From an uncultured Bacteroidota bacterium (GTDB lineage: Bacteria; Bacteroidota; Bacteroidia; Bacteroidales; P3): a stretch of 64,000 nucleotides of DNA. The notes beneath the pieces were generated by a model that had not been told where the DNA came from, made no database searches, and saw only the letters and a list, made by a program, of their open reading frames with translations. Where the stretch lies: assembly GCA_902774395.1 (NCBI GenBank), contig CACYIK010000014.1, positions 1 to 64,000 on the forward strand, read 5' to 3'. Positions 1 through 7,734 of the stretch are shown piece after piece; the stretch's first letter is position 1, and each line of letters starts with the position of its first letter. Both the position numbers and the translations under genes were made by a program.

Positions 1-484
1 CAATCTTTTCAACCCTCGTTTAACGTTCGTTTAACGTTCGTTTAACGTTTTACAATCGAAAAACGAGCGTTAAACAAGGGTTATACAATGGTTGCTACCC
101 ACTACCCATTCAGTCACTCAGACACACAGTCACTCATAATTCCTAATTCATCACTAAACACTTAACACTTAACACTAAACACTCATCACTCTTCTATCTC
201 AATCAGAACTCTCAGAACTCTCAGAACTCTCAGAACTTCTTTCTCCGGCAGATTTTAAAAGATTTAAAAAGAATTCATCACTCCTCACTCCTCACTAACC
301 ACTAAACACTAAACACTCCTCATTCCTCATTATCATTGTTCTCCTGCTCGCTTCGCTCACGAAATCTATAAATCTTATAAATTATTTCCGCCTACGGCGG
401 TGACCTGTCTCGGTTAATTCTTAATTCTTAATTTTTAATTCTTAATTCCTAATTCCTCACTCATCACTCTTAATCCATAACTCG
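1..484. repeat. Gene-free stretch of short tandem motifs
   Basis: No coding region is supported here. The stretch is built from short AT-rich tandem motifs: gtttaacgttc near 20-50, actcatcact and cactaaacact near 115-195 and 270-330, ctcagaa repeated near 200-240, and ttaattc repeated near 415-455. GC-rich inserts such as gctcgcttcgctcac (346-360) and cgcctacggcgg (390-401) interrupt them. The same motif families recur between and inside genes elsewhere in the window. Confidence 0.8.
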
Positions 485-522
485 CAAAGCCCCCGCCTCC
501 GGAATCGGAGGCGGGGGCTTTG
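485..522 (-). terminator. Strong hairpin terminator, probably bidirectional
   Basis: An uninterrupted stem of about 17 bp (485-501 with 506-522) encloses a GAAT loop and contains the runs GCCCCCGCC and GGCGGGGGC. The flanking AAAG/CTTT gives only a short T tract on either strand. It lies 22 bp past the stop of the minus-strand gene that ends at 545, so it most likely ends that transcript. Confidence 0.75.
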
Positions 523-544
523 CCGACAGGTGCGGCGCGGGTGG

Positions 545-1612
545 CTACTGCACCAGGAGCTTGCGGGTGACGGTGCCCATGGGGGTGCGGACGCGGAGGA
601 GGTAGGTGGCGCGGGGCCAGGAGCTGACGTCGAGGTCGGCCTTGAGGCCCTCGGCGGGGAGGGTCTGCAGCAGGCGCCCCTGGGTGTCGTAGACCTCGAT
701 GGCCGTCATGCCGAAGCTGGAGACCACCGTGGCGCGCCCGTGCGCCGGGTTGGGCTGCACTGCCACATAGCGCTCCATCATGTCCGGCCCCTGCACAGCC
801 ACGTTGCTGTCGCCGCCACTGGGCTTAGGCGTCAGGATGGGGAAGATGAAATAGCGACAGATATTCAAGTTATGTTCGAAGTACCATCGGATAGGAGAAT
901 TCACGTTCCCCTGATCCTGTACCAATGCTGCCTGCACCTCGTCGCCATAGCCAATATCTCCTCCACGGTCGTTGAAGCACAGGCATCCAACCCATGGACG
1001 CACGCGTCTCCACACTCCACTCACCTTGTCCCACTCTCCCTCGCTCTGCGTACACCCCACAAAGAAAGTATCCCTCACCGTCTGCGGAACTTCAAAATAG
1101 CGTTCATACACCGGCTTGGGCATCGTGTCGAAGAAGCTGACAACGGGCGTGTTCGACATCACATAGTACGTCACTGGCGTGTCGATGATGTGTATCGGCA
1201 ATGCGTTGCCCAGCTGCAGCATCTCCGCCGTCGAATCGGGACCATGGTATTGATAAAGCAGCAACGACTCCACGCGGTCATCCAATGTGGGATGTTCGGG
1301 ATACGAATTGTTGAGTTGCGTCTGCAAGTCATATGAAAAATACGAGGAATATCCAATCCACCAGAACTCATGCACCATCATGGCGGCGATGCCATAGACT
1401 CGAAGGGTATCGCTGGTAACATACTGACTGGCGATGGCGTGGGTGGGGCATCCGAATCCGCAAAGACTTGCCACATAAGCGACCGTCGTGTCAATCCAGT
1501 TGTTATAATAGTAATTGCTATGTGGAGCAGGCTTCTGCCACAGGGTGTCCTGCGCCTGCACACCGCCGCATAACAGGGCGGCAAATGCAACGAAAATAAT
1601 ACTCTTTTTCAT
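545..1612 (-). CDS. Secreted protein with type IX secretion sorting domain
   Basis: A 355-residue protein of unknown activity. It opens with a typical signal peptide (MKKSIIFVAFAALLCGGVQAQ), and I chose that start over an upstream in-frame ATG at 1717 for this reason. The last roughly 70 residues form a type A T9SS C-terminal domain: the QPNPAHG entry motif, an EVYDTQGRLL strand, a DVSSWPRATYLLRV strand and a terminal RKLLVQ. Proteins with this tail cross the outer membrane through the T9SS and are usually anchored at the surface. The middle, rich in Tyr, Trp and Asp, matches no family I recognise. Both ends of the gene are copied elsewhere: the 3' end at 2979-3039 and the signal-peptide end at 4791-4890. 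Confidence 0.8.
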   Translation of the reverse strand: MKKSIIFVAFAALLCGGVQAQDTLWQKPAPHSNYYYNNWIDTTVAYVASLCGFGCPTHAIASQYVTSDTLRVYGIAAMMVHEFWWIGYSSYFSYDLQTQLNNSYPEHPTLDDRVESLLLYQYHGPDSTAEMLQLGNALPIHIIDTPVTYYVMSNTPVVSFFDTMPKPVYERYFEVPQTVRDTFFVGCTQSEGEWDKVSGVWRRVRPWVGCLCFNDRGGDIGYGDEVQAALVQDQGNVNSPIRWYFEHNLNICRYFIFPILTPKPSGGDSNVAVQGPDMMERYVAVQPNPAHGRATVVSSFGMTAIEVYDTQGRLLQTLPAEGLKADLDVSSWPRATYLLRVRTPMGTVTRKLLVQ

Positions 1613-1697
1613 AGTGATTTTGTTTTTATTGTTTAATAAATCTTGCGGTGTGAATATGTATCGAGGAAAAGTATAGCCACTATTGCTATAACCCTTT

Positions 1698-2192
1698 TCA
1701 GTTCTCTTCCCCCTCAAATTTCACATCAATTACTTCTATCACATGAGGAGGCCAGCAACATCCATAATCCCCACCAAACATTAAACCCGTCACGGTAAAA
1801 TACACTTTCCTTCCCCAGCTGTAATCTCTGAAACACGACATAACCGAAGAATCTCCATCAATAATCATCACTGCCGTTTGCTGGTTATGCGGCTTCTTCC
1901 AGTTATCTCCAAAAAAGAAACCGAACGTCCGCGCATTGGAATCATATTCAAACGGACCCGTCTGGGCGGCATACCGAAGGGGATATCCCATGACTTTGAA
2001 TGTATCGCCCGTATGCATCAAACACGTTTCCTCGTGACAGCCGAAATAATCCCATACTTGCTTCACGGTATTATAATCAGTCCAGGAAATCTCGAGATCA
2101 TCCGAAGCATAAGGTTCACATTTTTCCTCCTTGCATCCTATCTCCATCAAACCGATGATGGCGGAGAGAATCATTGTCAATGCCTTTTTCAT
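1698..2192 (-). CDS. Small lipoprotein, paralogue of the gene at 2322-2816
   Basis: A 164-residue protein with a hydrophobic leader and a Cys at position 20 (MEIGC). The lipobox is weak because position -3 is Glu. Soon after it comes a segment reading ISWTDYNTVKQVWDYFGCH, followed by HTGDTFKVMGY. The neighbouring gene has LSWTEYNTVAEYYDFFQCH and HNGDTIRVCGW at the same places, so the two are paralogues of the same length. Function is unknown. An envelope location is inferred from the leader. It ends 85 bp before the start of the T9SS protein gene and may be cotranscribed with it. Confidence 0.65.
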   Translation of the reverse strand: MKKALTMILSAIIGLMEIGCKEEKCEPYASDDLEISWTDYNTVKQVWDYFGCHEETCLMHTGDTFKVMGYPLRYAAQTGPFEYDSNARTFGFFFGDNWKKPHNQQTAVMIIDGDSSVMSCFRDYSWGRKVYFTVTGLMFGGDYGCCWPPHVIEVIDVKFEGEEN

Positions 2193-2201
2193 TTTATCCT
2201 T

Positions 2202-2250
2202 TATTATCTGTTGGACTTCAATTCGTCTATCTGCTTCTGGAGGTCGATCC
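2202..2250 (-). repeat. Short remnant of a coiled-coil C-terminus
   Basis: This stretch between the two paralogous lipoprotein genes is a diverged copy of 2829-2876. On the minus strand it encodes a relative of the DLQKQIDELKPN tail read from the longer remnant. It looks like leftover 3' sequence carried along when the lipoprotein gene was duplicated. Confidence 0.5.
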
Positions 2251-2321
2251 TAACAACAGACCCTCACATGACAACAATAATGTCAATACAAAATAAACTT
2301 TTTCATATTTTATTCTATATG

Positions 2322-2816
2322 TTATTCTATCGGTATTGAATCTACCTGAATCATGTCAATCGTCGCAATATAATAATTGCAACAATCTATTTCCTCCTCT
2401 GCTGCTTCATCATACACAATCCTTCCTTTCACATACAGCTTTTTATGCCAAAGCGACTCCGGAATAAACACACTATCTCTGTTCCGCAACGCCGCCCATT
2501 TATACGGGCCTCCATCATCAGAGGGGCTATCTGAGATAATTATACGATGATAAGGCTCCGGCAAATTAGGATGCGGGCGAAGGAAGCGTCCGCCAGCATC
2601 CCACACAATCCATCCACATACACGTATGGTGTCGCCATTGTGAATCTTTGCCGCCATTGGATGGCATTGGAAGAAATCATAATACTCAGCCACTGTGTTA
2701 TATTCCGTCCATGACAACTGCGAGTCATCAGGTACAAAGAGGATGCACTGTGATCTTCTGTCACATGACGCCATAACACATACAACCGCAAAGACAATAA
2801 AAATGTTTTTTTTCAT
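2322..2816 (-). CDS. Small lipoprotein, paralogue of the gene at 1698-2192
   Basis: A 164-residue protein with a good lipoprotein signal (hydrophobic residues 5-17, lipobox VMASC, Cys18). It shares the SWTEYNTV...FFQCHP and HNGDTIRVCGW blocks with the next gene and has the same length, which points to tandem duplication. The C-terminal half (KLYVKGRIVYDE and a CCNYYIATIDMIQVDSI strand pair) looks beta-rich. No enzymatic motif is visible and I do not recognise a family. Confidence 0.7.
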   Translation of the reverse strand: MKKNIFIVFAVVCVMASCDRRSQCILFVPDDSQLSWTEYNTVAEYYDFFQCHPMAAKIHNGDTIRVCGWIVWDAGGRFLRPHPNLPEPYHRIIISDSPSDDGGPYKWAALRNRDSVFIPESLWHKKLYVKGRIVYDEAAEEEIDCCNYYIATIDMIQVDSIPIE

Positions 2817-2828
2817 ATTACAATCGTT

Positions 2829-2993
2829 TTATCTGTTGGGCTTCAGTTCGTCAATCTGTTTCTGGAGGTCGATGATGTAGAGGGTGAGCTCTTCGACTTT
2901 CTCCATCAGCACCCGATTCATCTCGCCCAGGTCGGCACCCTGTTCCTCCACCTCCTGGGCCGTGGGCACGCCGGGCAGGTGCGGCGCGGGAGG
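2829..2993 (-). pseudogene. 5'-truncated tail of a surface-protein gene (coiled-coil end)
   Basis: The minus strand is open from the TAG at 2994-2996 to the TAA at 2829-2831. It reads HLPGVPTAQEVEEQGADLGE and then a heptad-like MNRVLMEKVEELTLYI...QIDELKPNR end. From memory this is the usual C-terminus of long Bacteroidetes cell-surface proteins that end in a coiled coil after an HLPGxP motif. Only the last 50 or so codons remain and there is no start codon. Its 5' side is fused to a T9SS-tail fragment. Confidence 0.6.
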
Positions 2994-3039
2994 CTACTGC
3001 ACCAGGAGCTTGCGGGTGACGGTGCCCATGGGGGTGCAG
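2979..3039 (-). pseudogene. Orphan copy of a T9SS C-terminal end
   Basis: These 61 bp repeat 529-589 almost exactly and encode the last residues of the T9SS domain (PMGTVTRKLLVQ, stop at 2994-2996). There is no upstream coding sequence in this frame: the match ends at 3039, and the unrelated gene at 3058 begins its stop codon 18 bp further on. It is a recombination scar, not a gene. Confidence 0.65.
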
Positions 3040-3057
3040 CGGCAGAGGCTTTGATAT

Positions 3058-4203
3058 TCAATCCACCCTCACCTTGGGACGCTGGTAACCGCCGCCATAG
3101 GCGATGCCTATCGAAATGTTCATCGACCAACCGCGGAGGTTCGCACCACTCTTCGGGTAGTCCTGATACATAGCATAGAGACGGGTCTCGATGCTCCAGT
3201 GGCTGAGCTCGGCACTATAGGCCGACGAAAAAAGATTCTTCGTCGGCAGTCGATGGCGCGACCAGAAGTGGTGACGAAGAGAGATACCCACCACGGGGCC
3301 GTGGCTTTCCACCTGTGCCAGTTCTCCGTCGCCAGCCGTCAGGGTGTGCGACCCTGTACTCCAGCCCACCATGGGCGTCAGCGTGCGCACGGGGTTGTCG
3401 ACGACACGGTAGCCGTAGAAAACCATCGAGTTCGCGAACGGTGCCGACGCACCTGCGTTAACCGTATGGGTGCTGCCGTCACGCGACTCGAAATAGAGCG
3501 GCCATGATGCCGACGAGCTGCTGATGGTGAACGACGAAACGAAGAGGTGGCGTCCGTACCCCAGCTCGAAACCGAGGTCGATGCCCATGCCGCCCTTGAA
3601 ATAATCCGCCACGTCGCCGAAGTTGACATGGCCGTCGGCTCCGAGATAGACAGCGCCGATGAAGCGTCGGGGGCCGTAATCTGGACGCGGTTCCATCGCA
3701 TACTCCACCAGGCGCTCGCCCGACGAGTGCCTCCACGCCGCCAGTGCCGCCGTGTCGGTGCCTTGCGCGGTGCCGGTGCCGAGGGTGAGCAGTTTGTCCG
3801 AGAGGCTGGCTTTGGACATCGTCAGTGCTGTCTCGGGGTCGCAGCCCTCGAGAAGCACCGTCGCTAGGTGGCGACGTTCGGCTTCGACAAGGTCGAGGCA
3901 CACCTGTAAGTAGCGCAGGCGGGCGTCGCTGCGGCTACCAGCGTCCACCCAGCTTTCGCGCTGGTCCATGCCACCCACGGCACGCCAGTAGATGCTCCGC
4001 ACGCCGTCGGGGGCCATTGCTGTGTCTTCCTCATATCCAAGGCTGTAGGCAAAGCGGCAGGCCGTGCCGTCGGGCGAGGCAACGGAGGTGATGTCGTCCC
4101 ATGTCAACGGTCCCTCGGCCCACTGCCTGATATTCTCCTGCGCCACCGCCGCAGAGCACATCAGCATAAGCGCCGCGGCAGCTATAATCCTGTAATTCTT
4201 CAT
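3058..4203 (-). CDS. Secreted protein, probably with an outer-membrane barrel C-terminal half
   Basis: A 381-residue protein with a clear Sec signal peptide (MKNYRIIAAAALMLMCSAAVAQ). I chose that start over an in-frame ATG at 4284, which would add a charged extension and overlap the next gene. The N-terminal half is alpha-rich and charged. From about residue 185 alternating aromatic and glycine strands appear (FIGAVYLGADGHVNFGDV, GIDLGFELGYGRHLFVSSF, WSMNISIGIAYGGGYQ), which suggests a small outer-membrane barrel. I do not recognise a named family. The gene directly upstream on this strand is a lipoprotein gene (4244-4744). Confidence 0.65.
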   Translation of the reverse strand: MKNYRIIAAAALMLMCSAAVAQENIRQWAEGPLTWDDITSVASPDGTACRFAYSLGYEEDTAMAPDGVRSIYWRAVGGMDQRESWVDAGSRSDARLRYLQVCLDLVEAERRHLATVLLEGCDPETALTMSKASLSDKLLTLGTGTAQGTDTAALAAWRHSSGERLVEYAMEPRPDYGPRRFIGAVYLGADGHVNFGDVADYFKGGMGIDLGFELGYGRHLFVSSFTISSSSASWPLYFESRDGSTHTVNAGASAPFANSMVFYGYRVVDNPVRTLTPMVGWSTGSHTLTAGDGELAQVESHGPVVGISLRHHFWSRHRLPTKNLFSSAYSAELSHWSIETRLYAMYQDYPKSGANLRGWSMNISIGIAYGGGYQRPKVRVD

Positions 4204-4243
4204 GATTGTTTGTTTTTTTATTTTAGTTGTTGTTAGTCGTTTT

Positions 4244-4744
4244 TCACCTCTCCACTCTCCTCCCCAGCGAGTCATAGGTCCCATACGGAGGCCACATCTT
4301 GATGTCGCGCATCTCAGGTGTGGGCGGGAACGCCAATTGCCAGTCTAGCCGATACAAGTCATTCAATGTCAAATCATACCGTTGCGCAATCAAATAATGC
4401 TCTTTAACGTAGTCCCATCCATAAAATTCCAAAGTGTCTGCGTTGAACACAAACACACAAAGAGTATCCAATCCACACTCAAATTCAGTTTCAAACGAAT
4501 CAGTGTTTCTTAATGCATTTCTGGTACTATGACCAGATTCAACATACAAATCCCAGCCTGGTGTTGAGACATTCTGCATACGTGAAAGCGTGGTATCGGG
4601 ATGCTCCAAACTCCATTCAACAAACACGCCATACTCGGATTCATTATAAAATCCAATATGGAAATGATCTGAATCGGTATCCTTCGTACAAGTCATCGCT
4701 GTAAATAGAAGAAATCCGCAGCATATAAAAATCAATCTTTTCAT
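4244..4744 (-). CDS. Putative lipoprotein of unknown function
   Basis: 166 residues starting MKRLIFICCGFLLFTAMTC. The Cys at 19 follows a hydrophobic leader, with a lipobox (AMTC) that departs somewhat from consensus. The body reads as a beta-sandwich-like surface protein (FHIGFYNESEYGVFVEWSLEHPDTTL, ...LDTLCVFVFNADTLEFYGWD). The start at 4744 is preferred to an upstream ATG at 4786 because the leader begins there. Only 8 bp separate its start from the stop of the truncated ORF upstream (4753), so the 5' flank was apparently rebuilt by the duplication described at 4753-4890. Confidence 0.6.
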   Translation of the reverse strand: MKRLIFICCGFLLFTAMTCTKDTDSDHFHIGFYNESEYGVFVEWSLEHPDTTLSRMQNVSTPGWDLYVESGHSTRNALRNTDSFETEFECGLDTLCVFVFNADTLEFYGWDYVKEHYLIAQRYDLTLNDLYRLDWQLAFPPTPEMRDIKMWPPYGTYDSLGRRVER

Positions 4745-4752
4745 AACTATTT

Positions 4753-4890
4753 TTATTGATTCTCGTAGTTTTCTAATGAAAGCCAATTAATATTGCTATG
4801 TGGAGCAGGCTTCTGCCACAGGGTGTCCTGCGCCTGCACACCGCCGCATAACAGGGCGGCAAATGCCAAGAAAATGATACTCTTTTTCAT
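4753..4890 (-). pseudogene. Truncated copy of the T9SS protein's signal-peptide end
   Basis: A 45-codon ORF whose first 33 residues (MKKSIIFLAFAALLCGGVQA, then QDTLWQKPAPHSN) match the start of the gene at 545-1612 almost perfectly at DNA level over about 100 bp. It then runs into unrelated INWLSLENYENQ and stops. Its ATG overlaps the stop codon of the gene at 4887-5519 (shared tcat, minus-strand ATGA). It could still make a short secreted peptide but is best read as a duplication fragment. Confidence 0.65.
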
Positions 4891-5519
4891 AGTGTTTTTG
4901 TTTTATTACATTCGAAACAATACGAAGGTGCACACCAATTGCCACCTCCTAGACCATATCCTATTAACCTATCCTCATCTATCAACTTATTAATCAACGA
5001 GGTATCAGTATGAACATCATCAGTCACTGGAACATGGAGCGTAATTTGAGGATTATAGACAGCAGAGTTTTTATAATACCATTGAGAATTCTTACATCTA
5101 CTTCTACCGAAATAGAGGACCCACTCGTGCACACATTCTTCTGGAAGAATTCGATAATCCCACCAATGATCGAACCAGTCTTCTGGTACGTTGCCGCTCT
5201 CTAAATCGGAATAGGTCAATGTCAAATAATGTATATTATCGTTACCTGGTCCAGGAAGAGATGGAATATTTCCTCCTAGATAATACCCCCCATGAAGTTT
5301 TATTGGTTCATACCCGGTAATATAATAGGCAGAAGTATCCCCCTCTCGAAGAGAGCCTATCACAATAACATGATTAGAATAATCCTTCCCTTCCATGAAT
5401 TTATAGATGTACAAAGATGTATATTCCGGTTCATCAAACCCATTGCACGGAGGCTTACATGATACCGTCAGAATAAACAGCACTGACATAAACATCTTTC
5501 CTAAAAAAAACTTACTCAT
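4887..5519 (-). CDS. Lipoprotein of unknown function
   Basis: 210 residues. The leader MSKFFLGKMFMSVLFILTVSC carries a good lipobox (LTVSC, Cys21). The mature part starts KPPCNGFDEPEYTSLYIYKF and is rich in Tyr, Trp and Asp with several scattered Cys, typical of small Bacteroidales surface proteins. Codon use is AT-richer than the housekeeping genes in this window, so recent acquisition is possible. Its ATG overlaps the stop of the truncated ORF upstream (ATGA at 5516-5519), so translation may be coupled. Confidence 0.65.
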   Translation of the reverse strand: MSKFFLGKMFMSVLFILTVSCKPPCNGFDEPEYTSLYIYKFMEGKDYSNHVIVIGSLREGDTSAYYITGYEPIKLHGGYYLGGNIPSLPGPGNDNIHYLTLTYSDLESGNVPEDWFDHWWDYRILPEECVHEWVLYFGRSRCKNSQWYYKNSAVYNPQITLHVPVTDDVHTDTSLINKLIDEDRLIGYGLGGGNWCAPSYCFECNKTKTL

Positions 5520-5818
5520 AGTTTTATGATTTTTTTTACGTATTTCCCATTTACAACCAAGAAATAAACGTCAGAGACTATTCCGGAGAGATTTATTTCA
5601 TATTCTTTCTGCAGTATTTTATTATCAGAAATATCCATATGGCTTTGTAATTCTGGATTAATTCTTGCCTCAAACGAACTACCCATACAAACTTCAAAAC
5701 CCGGTTCCAAATCTATCTCCAATCCGGCCTCCAATAAAACCTCACTCCCTGTCTGTGTAATAAGGCTATCTCCAGATGATGGCACCTGAATTGTATTAAA
5801 TGCATACTCTGTTCTCCA
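5516..5818 (-). pseudogene. 5'-truncated or frameshifted beta-repeat surface protein
   Basis: The frame encodes GSEVLLEAGLEIDLEPGFEV...GSSFEARINPEL and ends VYFLVVNGKYVKKIIKL. The EVLLEAG/EIDLEPGFEV/GSSFEARI pattern is, from memory, the stretch found just before the C-terminus of large secreted Bacteroidetes proteins. The only start in this frame is a GTG at 5785. The only ATG with a normal upstream region (about 5818) is in another frame and reads 7 codons before stopping. I therefore read it as a remnant. It overlaps the next lipoprotein gene by ATGA. Confidence 0.5.
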
Positions 5819-5966
5819 TTTGTGATTTTGTTTTTATCTATTGGACGGCTCATTCTGAGCCTCTTTATTATATAATACACCTTCTAATAACGAAAAATTC
5901 TACATGTCCCCCAAAAAAACATCGATTTTTAACATTATTTAACACCATCCGTATTCTTTTGATGAG
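5819..5966. other. AT-rich intergenic stretch
   Basis: I see no gene here. The segment ttttaacattatttaaca at about 5927-5944 also occurs at about 7422-7439, upstream of the sigma-factor gene, and the two regions share neighbouring tttatata-like sequence. This suggests a duplicated leader or promoter region at either end of the sigma operon. Confidence 0.5.
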
Positions 5967-6089
5967 TTATAACGCGGAAGCCGTTTCCGTTGTCATTCCT
6001 GACAGATCATCATTATTCTCTTTCTGGCATCCCATGGGAACCATGGCCATCGTGGCAAGCAGTGCCACACAAATCTTTTTTTTACTCAT
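5967..6089 (-). CDS. Very small lipoprotein (40 residues), possibly truncated
   Basis: MSKKKICVALLATMAMVPMG followed by CQKENNDDLSGMTTETASAL and stop. It has a clear lipoprotein signal with Cys21 and only 20 mature residues. It begins inside the last 8 bp of the upstream gene (6082-6585), so it would be the fourth cistron of the sigma operon. Leaders of this kind normally precede proteins several times longer, so it may be the stub of a degraded gene, but the ORF itself is intact. Confidence 0.5.
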   Translation of the reverse strand: MSKKKICVALLATMAMVPMGCQKENNDDLSGMTTETASAL

Positions 6090-6585
6090 AATAATTGGGG
6101 GTTTGTCTTTTTAATTTATAGGATATAATTGCATTTACCTGTTCCTCGTTCTTTATGTCGAACACCGTCACGTTCTTCCTATACTGGGAGACCACCAGAT
6201 AGTCATTGGCCAGCAGGACGGAATCCTTAGGCTGAGAATGGCCGTTTTTCGGTGCATATCTGAAATCCAGCGTATTAGTATCGATATAAGGGAGCGCCTC
6301 CTGCGGATAGTCTTTTATTCCGAAGTCCTCTTTCAGCGTTTCCCAGCCGGCCGAGTCGGTGGCCTGGAGGATGATAACATCAACACAAACAGAGTCGTTC
6401 AATGGGAATCCGCGGAGACAAGTGGCATCGACACCATGCCGCCCGGAATAGGAGTGGTACAGACCGGACGTATAATCCGGCGGGAAAAGCCGCGGCCAGA
6501 GCCTGCCAGCAGCCACCGCCATCGCGGCCACAAGCAGCACTACCAGGCTCATCAGCCAAAACAGTTTTATCCCTTTCGGTTTCAT
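6082..6585 (-). CDS. Membrane-anchored protein of the ECF sigma operon (third cistron)
   Basis: 167 residues with one membrane segment near the N-terminus (residues 8-27, LFWLMSLVVLLVAAMAVAAG) and the rest outside the cytoplasm. The block VDVIILQATDSAGWETLKEDFGI is matched in the third gene of the second sigma operon (27731-28192) by VDVTVIEAVDDAGWNWMMKEFSI. The following segments (LLANDYLVVSQYRKNVTVFD versus VANSCYVGISYLKRTLYIFS) also align. The two are therefore homologues in the same operon position. From memory they may belong near the DUF4252 family. A role in sensing or as part of the regulon is inference. It overlaps the preceding gene by ATGA. Confidence 0.65.
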   Translation of the reverse strand: MKPKGIKLFWLMSLVVLLVAAMAVAAGRLWPRLFPPDYTSGLYHSYSGRHGVDATCLRGFPLNDSVCVDVIILQATDSAGWETLKEDFGIKDYPQEALPYIDTNTLDFRYAPKNGHSQPKDSVLLANDYLVVSQYRKNVTVFDIKNEEQVNAIISYKLKRQTPNYYE

Positions 6586-6857
6586 CGTGCCATTAATGTT
6601 TCATGTACCGAGGCCACAGCCTTGTCAGTGGTGAGAGTTCCTGTCGCCCACGGCTGACTCATGACAGTGTCCGTAAGTCTTCCCACAGCATACACCGTCC
6701 CTGCCAACAGCACGGCTACGCAAAGACAACGACGCACTACTGCACAACGACGCCAGCGGCGGCAGCGGACATCCAAACCCTCGCAATTCATTTCCGCCAA
6801 GACCATGGCATGCTGTTCCATCTCTCTTCGTGTTCTACCTTCTTCCATGTCTGTCAT
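6582..6857 (-). CDS. Small single-pass membrane protein, candidate anti-sigma factor
   Basis: 91 residues: a charged cytoplasmic segment (1-42), one membrane helix (about 43-62, VVRRCLCVAVLLAGTVYAVG) and a short outer tail. It sits between an ECF sigma gene and a second membrane protein, joined to both by 4-bp ATGA overlaps. ECF operons commonly place a membrane anti-sigma at this position, and the second sigma operon here has a 173-residue single-pass protein in the same slot. There is no recognisable anti-sigma domain, so that role is inferred from position. Confidence 0.55.
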   Translation of the reverse strand: MTDMEEGRTRREMEQHAMVLAEMNCEGLDVRCRRWRRCAVVRRCLCVAVLLAGTVYAVGRLTDTVMSQPWATGTLTTDKAVASVHETLMAR

Positions 6858-7351
6858 TGTTTTAAATATTCCTGTATCTTCTTCCTTATATTATGCCGCA
6901 TCTGCACCAGACTGCGATGCTTCAATCCCAATTCCTTCTCTATCTCCTTTTCGCTCCTGCCCGCAGCCATGAGCAGGAAGCACCTGCGCTCCTTTTCCTC
7001 CAGGCAGGACATCAAATCCTCGGCGGTGAGCGCCGTAACCTCATGGGTCGATGTCGCATCCCCATGCTCTCCCTCGTCTATCAGCATCCGAAGGTACCTC
7101 TGTTCCCCGCGCCAATAGCGTGTAATGGCTCCCCGGCACTGCCAATAGACCCAAGCTCGCTCCTTCATCTCTGACATGCCAGCTTTGCGCCGCTCCATGC
7201 CATCCAACAGTGTCACATAGCATTCCTGCACCAAATCGGCGGAGTATTCCGCACGCCCATACGACGCCCTGCGACAGAGAAACTCTATGAGCCCCCTGTG
7301 CCGCTCGATGAGACGGTCAAACTCCTCTCTGCTATATTTCCCGTTGTACAT
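6854..7351 (-). CDS. ECF-type RNA polymerase sigma factor
   Basis: 165 residues, a normal ECF length. The region 2-like part is residues 8-85 (FDRLIERHRGLIEFLCRRAS, then ADLVQECYVTLLDG, then the WVYWQCRGAITRYWR helix). The region 4-like helix-turn-helix is residues 110-163 (TAEDLMSCLEEKERRCFLLM, then GRSEKEIEKELGLKHRSLVQ). It would redirect RNA polymerase to its own target promoters. It heads an operon with two membrane proteins and perhaps a tiny lipoprotein, all coupled by overlaps. The start at 7351 is the first ATG and is well placed. A motif (tgttaaataatgttaaa on the minus strand, near 7440) lies about 80 bp upstream and may be regulatory. Confidence 0.8.
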   Translation of the reverse strand: MYNGKYSREEFDRLIERHRGLIEFLCRRASYGRAEYSADLVQECYVTLLDGMERRKAGMSEMKERAWVYWQCRGAITRYWRGEQRYLRMLIDEGEHGDATSTHEVTALTAEDLMSCLEEKERRCFLLMAAGRSEKEIEKELGLKHRSLVQMRHNIRKKIQEYLKQ

Positions 7352-7660
7352 TTATTTATTGAACTGCCCTTTATATAATAAAAGCAAAAAACACCCCAAA
7401 AGTATATTTTACCCTGTTATTTTTAACATTATTTAACATTACACAAACCCGTCAAATCGGCGAAACAAGCTGGCAAAAAAGTGTTAAAATACTGTTAAAA
7501 ACCATTTTCCTCACCCTTCCTAACTCTCACTAAACCAAGAGCAAAGTAAGAGAGGAGTAAGAGAGGAGTAAGAGTTGAGTAAGAGGGGGTGGCTTAAAAG
7601 CCTGAAAATCAAGCCCCATTTTTGGGGTTATGTTAAGTAGGATTCCGGCGAAAAAAATTC
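7352..7660. repeat. Divergent intergenic region with tandem motif
   Basis: This region lies between the leftward sigma operon and rightward iorA. It holds an AT-rich leader for the sigma gene, the duplicated ttttaacattatttaaca element (about 7422-7439) and a tandem run of taagagaggag/gagtaagag units at about 7545-7590. No ORF is supported. Confidence 0.6.
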
Positions 7661-7692
7661 TTGCCCTATATCATTTTTTTTTCCTATCTTTG
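7661..7692 (+). promoter_or_regulatory. Bacteroidetes-type promoter of iorAB
   Basis: TTG at 7661-7663 and TATCTTTG at 7685-7692 with a 21-bp spacer match the -33/-7 consensus TTG...TAnnTTTG. Transcription would start near 7699, about 36 nt before the iorA ATG. No leader hairpin or riboswitch is visible. Confidence 0.75.
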
Positions 7693-7734
7693 CATTTTCG
7701 AAAGTCAATTAATTATTCATTAAAAATAATAGTT

